Shown piece by piece: positions 6,023 to 7,925 of a stretch of DNA of 7,925 nt (positions within the stretch are counted from its first letter, which is position 1; each line of letters opens with the position of its first letter). The notes beneath the pieces are model-generated. The model saw only the letters and a program-made list of their open reading frames with translations, had not been told where the DNA came from and ran no database searches. The position numbers were made by a program, and so were the translations under genes. The stretch is from Pseudomonadota bacterium (GTDB taxonomy: Bacteria > Pseudomonadota > Gammaproteobacteria > SZUA-229): positions 1-7,925 of the forward strand of contig JADFWF010000169.1 in NCBI GenBank assembly GCA_015222965.1, written 5' to 3'.

Positions 6023-7612
6023 ATGGCTTATCTAGATGAAGTAAATCGTCGGCGTACTTTCGCAATTATCTCGCACCCTGATGCGGGTAAAACCACGCTG
6101 ACAGAAAAATTACTGCTTTTCGGCGGCGCTATTCAGATGGCGGGTACCGTTAAAGGCAGGAAAGCCGCGCGTCATGCTACTTCTGACTGGATGGAGCTGG
6201 AAAAGCAGCGTGGCATCTCTGTGACTTCTTCCGTCATGCAGTTTCCGCATAAAGACTGCATAATCAATCTGCTGGACACCCCGGGACATGCTGACTTCTC
6301 TGAAGACACATATCGTACACTGACGGCTGTCGACTCTGCACTGATGGTTATCGACGCTGCCAAAGGCGTAGAGGAGCGCACCATCAAATTAATGGATGTG
6401 TGTCGTTTGCGTACTACACCGATTATCACCTTCGTTAATAAGATGGATCGTGAAGCACGAGAGCCGATTGATATCCTCGATGAGATCGAACAGATACTGA
6501 GTATTAAATGCGCGCCGATCACATGGCCGATAGGCATGGGTAAAAACTTTAAAGGTGTGTTTAATCTGGCAACAGATACCGTACAGTTTTTCAGTGCGAC
6601 ACACGGTGGAAAAATACAGCAGGGTGATATTATCGAAGGACTTGATAATCCGCAGCTGGATGAAGTTCTAGGTTACATGGCGGGAGAGCTCCGCGAAGAG
6701 ATCGAACTGGTCAAAGGTGCCAGTCATGAATTTGATCTGGAAGCGTATCAGAAAGGTGAACTGACACCGGTATTTTTTGGTTCAGGTATTAACAACTTTG
6801 GAGTCGGTGAGCTGCTCGATGCATTAAATGATTTTGCGCCATCACCCAAAGGCCGTGAAACACAGAGCCGTCTCGTCGAGCCAGAGGAAGAAAAATTCAC
6901 CGGATTTGTTTTTAAGATTCAGGCAAACATGGATCCCGGGCATCGTGACCGTATCGCTTTTGTTCGTATCTGTTCGGGCACCTATAAAAAAGGCATGAAA
7001 GTAAAACATGTACGTCTGGGTAAGGATATAAAACTGGCTGATGCGGTGACTTTCATGGCATCGGACCGTGAGCAGGTCGAAGAAGCCTATACTGGCGACA
7101 TCATCGGTCTGCACAATCATGGCACCATGCGTATCGGCGACACCTTCACCATGGGTGAAGACCTGGCATTTACCGGCATCCCTAATTTTGCCCCGGAATT
7201 ATTTCGTCGTGCACAGTTGAAGGATCCGTTAAAGATGAAGGCACTGCTGAAAGGCCTGATGCAATTGTGTGAAGAGGGTGCGACACAGCTCTATCGTCCA
7301 TTACATAATAATGAGTTAATCCTGGGTGCTGTTGGAGTGCTGCAGTTCGAAGTGGTCCAATACCGGCTGATGGATGAGTATAACGTTGACTGTAATTTTG
7401 AAGCAGTAAACGTCACGACTGCACGCTGGGTAGAATGTGACGATGAAAAAGAACTGAAGAAATTTAAAGATCGTCAAACAACAAATCTGGCGTTAGACCA
7501 TGCGGGTGATCTTGCCTATATTGCACCGACACGCGTCAATCTGGATATGACCGTCGAGAAGTGGCCGGAGATTAAATTCCTCTCAACCCGTGAGCACGGG
7601 ATTTATAATTAG
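6023..7612 (+). CDS. prfC: Peptide chain release factor 3 (RF3)
   Basis: RF3 is a cytoplasmic translational GTPase that removes RF1 and RF2 from the ribosome after peptide release. The G domain shows G1 SHPDAGKT (17-24), the switch region [14 protein letters not shown] (61-74), G3 DTPGH (85-89) and G4 NKMD (139-142). [13 protein letters not shown] and [10 protein letters not shown] follow as in E. coli RF3. Domain II contains [18 protein letters not shown], and the C-terminal domain contains [11 protein letters not shown] and [10 protein letters not shown]. The length (529 residues) equals that of E. coli RF3, and the protein is complete from [13 protein letters not shown] to a C-terminus containing STREH. 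The start fits the family although no Shine-Dalgarno sequence precedes it. It lies downstream of rimI with two other genes between, which recalls the E. coli rimI-yjjG-prfC order. A palindromic repeat separates it from a convergent gene. Confidence 0.97.
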   Translation: MAYLDEVNRRRTFAIISHPDAGKTTLTEKLLLFGGAIQMAGTVKGRKAARHATSDWMELEKQRGISVTSSVMQFPHKDCIINLLDTPGHADFSEDTYRTLTAVDSALMVIDAAKGVEERTIKLMDVCRLRTTPIITFVNKMDREAREPIDILDEIEQILSIKCAPITWPIGMGKNFKGVFNLATDTVQFFSATHGGKIQQGDIIEGLDNPQLDEVLGYMAGELREEIELVKGASHEFDLEAYQKGELTPVFFGSGINNFGVGELLDALNDFAPSPKGRETQSRLVEPEEEKFTGFVFKIQANMDPGHRDRIAFVRICSGTYKKGMKVKHVRLGKDIKLADAVTFMASDREQVEEAYTGDIIGLHNHGTMRIGDTFTMGEDLAFTGIPNFAPELFRRAQLKDPLKMKALLKGLMQLCEEGATQLYRPLHNNELILGAVGVLQFEVVQYRLMDEYNVDCNFEAVNVTTARWVECDDEKELKKFKDRQTTNLALDHAGDLAYIAPTRVNLDMTVEKWPEIKFLSTREHGIYN

Positions 7613-7665
7613 TTTTTTTCTGCAAGTGAAAAGCTATTCACCGAAAATTAGGGCGCAGCATAAAC

Positions 7666-7851
7666 CGCTGTCATCCTGAGCGATAGTCGAAGAATCTTGT
7701 ATACCTAAGTTGGTGTTAGTACTTTATGGTTTTTTGTAAACTTGGGCATTGCGGGTCTCGCCCCGCAATGCCCAAGTTTACAAAAAGTCGTATTGTACAA
7801 ATATCAACTTAGGTATACAAGATTCTTCGACTATCGCTCAGGATGACAGCG
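7666..7851. repeat. Nested inverted repeat element D with perfect 47-base arms
   Basis: The outer arms at 7666-7712 and 7805-7851 begin CGCTGTCATCCTGAGCGATA and are perfect complements over 47 bases. An inner hairpin has perfect 25-base arms at 7731-7755 (starting TTTTTGTAAACTTGGGCATT) and 7762-7786 around a six-base loop, TCTCGC. The stretch between outer and inner arms is partly complementary too, so the whole 186 bases approach a single long imperfect hairpin. The outer TCATCCTGAGCG...GTCGAAGAATCTT sequence resembles a dispersed repeat I have seen in many unrelated bacterial genomes; this is recollection, not a search. It lies between convergent genes, where it could end transcription from both sides. 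Confidence 0.9.
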
Positions 7852-7872
7852 ATTTTTGGATTTAGATTGCGC

Positions 7873-7925
7873 TTAAAATTCAGCCGCCTCGACTTCACTA
7901 TAGGCCTGTGCACCCTGTGGTCCTA
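7873..7925 (-). CDS. C-terminal end of an unidentified convergent gene (partial)
   Basis: Read on the minus strand from the window edge, an open frame encodes GPQGAQAYSEVEAAEF and stops at TAA (complement of 7873-7875). Sixteen residues with an acidic, alanine-rich end look like a protein tail, and a convergent gene after a large palindrome is a sensible layout. The fragment is too short to identify, and an open frame of this length can occur by chance. Confidence 0.35.
   Translation of the reverse strand, partial: GPQGAQAYSEVEAAEF

Noticed and set aside
7587..7600. CCCGTG/CACGGG hairpin at the end of prfC, followed by a T run (7613-7619)
   Set aside because: The stem is inside the coding region and separated from the T run by about a dozen bases, so it does not have the form of an intrinsic terminator.
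7731..7786. Inner 25-base hairpin of element D as a stand-alone intrinsic terminator
   Set aside because: The T run lies on the 5' side of the stem and pairs with the A run; no T tract follows the stem on either strand.
1..7851. Repeats considered as a CRISPR array
   Set aside because: They are isolated palindromes hundreds to thousands of bases apart, with no regular short direct repeats, unique spacers or cas genes.

Overview
The window looks like a chromosomal segment from a gammaproteobacterium of moderate GC content. The housekeeping proteins (PssA, LeuA, RimI, RF3/PrfC) are all of gammaproteobacterial type. The order [holD position]-rimI-X-prfC matches what I recall of the Escherichia coli holD-rimI-yjjG-prfC block. 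I cannot name the genus. The many nested palindromic repeats between genes suggest a free-living environmental lineage rather than an enteric one.

Layout. Bases 1-150 are a nested inverted repeat. pssA (206-985) follows and makes phosphatidylserine. The gap 986-1374 holds a second nested inverted repeat (992-1122), then a promoter and a short reading frame, 1186-1293. That frame encodes a 35-residue peptide with five consecutive leucine codons just before its stop, the signature of a leucine attenuation leader. leuA (1375-2922) starts 81 bases later. leuA is followed closely by a diverged iron-sulfur uracil-DNA-glycosylase-like gene (2926-3663) and by rimI (3678-4172), so the three look like one operon.

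The glycosylase-like protein keeps the four cluster cysteines but has lost the usual active-site motifs. It carries an N-terminal segment resembling the psi subunit (HolD) of DNA polymerase III and occupies the holD position next to rimI. A diverged psi subunit is the most interesting reading.

Between rimI and prfC lie two genes for exported proteins. One is a lipoprotein with a HELGH zinc-protease motif (4221-5318). The other is a 107-residue secreted protein (5319-5642) whose start codon directly follows the lipoprotein stop. Their function is unknown. A 380-base gap (5643-6022) contains a third nested palindrome and a perfect TATAAT box just before prfC (6023-7612, peptide chain release factor 3). 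After prfC is a fourth palindrome with perfect 47-base arms. The last bases encode the C-terminal end of an unidentified convergent gene on the minus strand.

Cross-cutting themes are: four palindrome-within-palindrome elements in under 8 kb; at least three translation starts (pssA, the leuA leader, prfC) with no Shine-Dalgarno sequence and a -10 box only 7-10 bases upstream, suggesting leaderless transcripts; and a leucine leader without an obvious intrinsic terminator.
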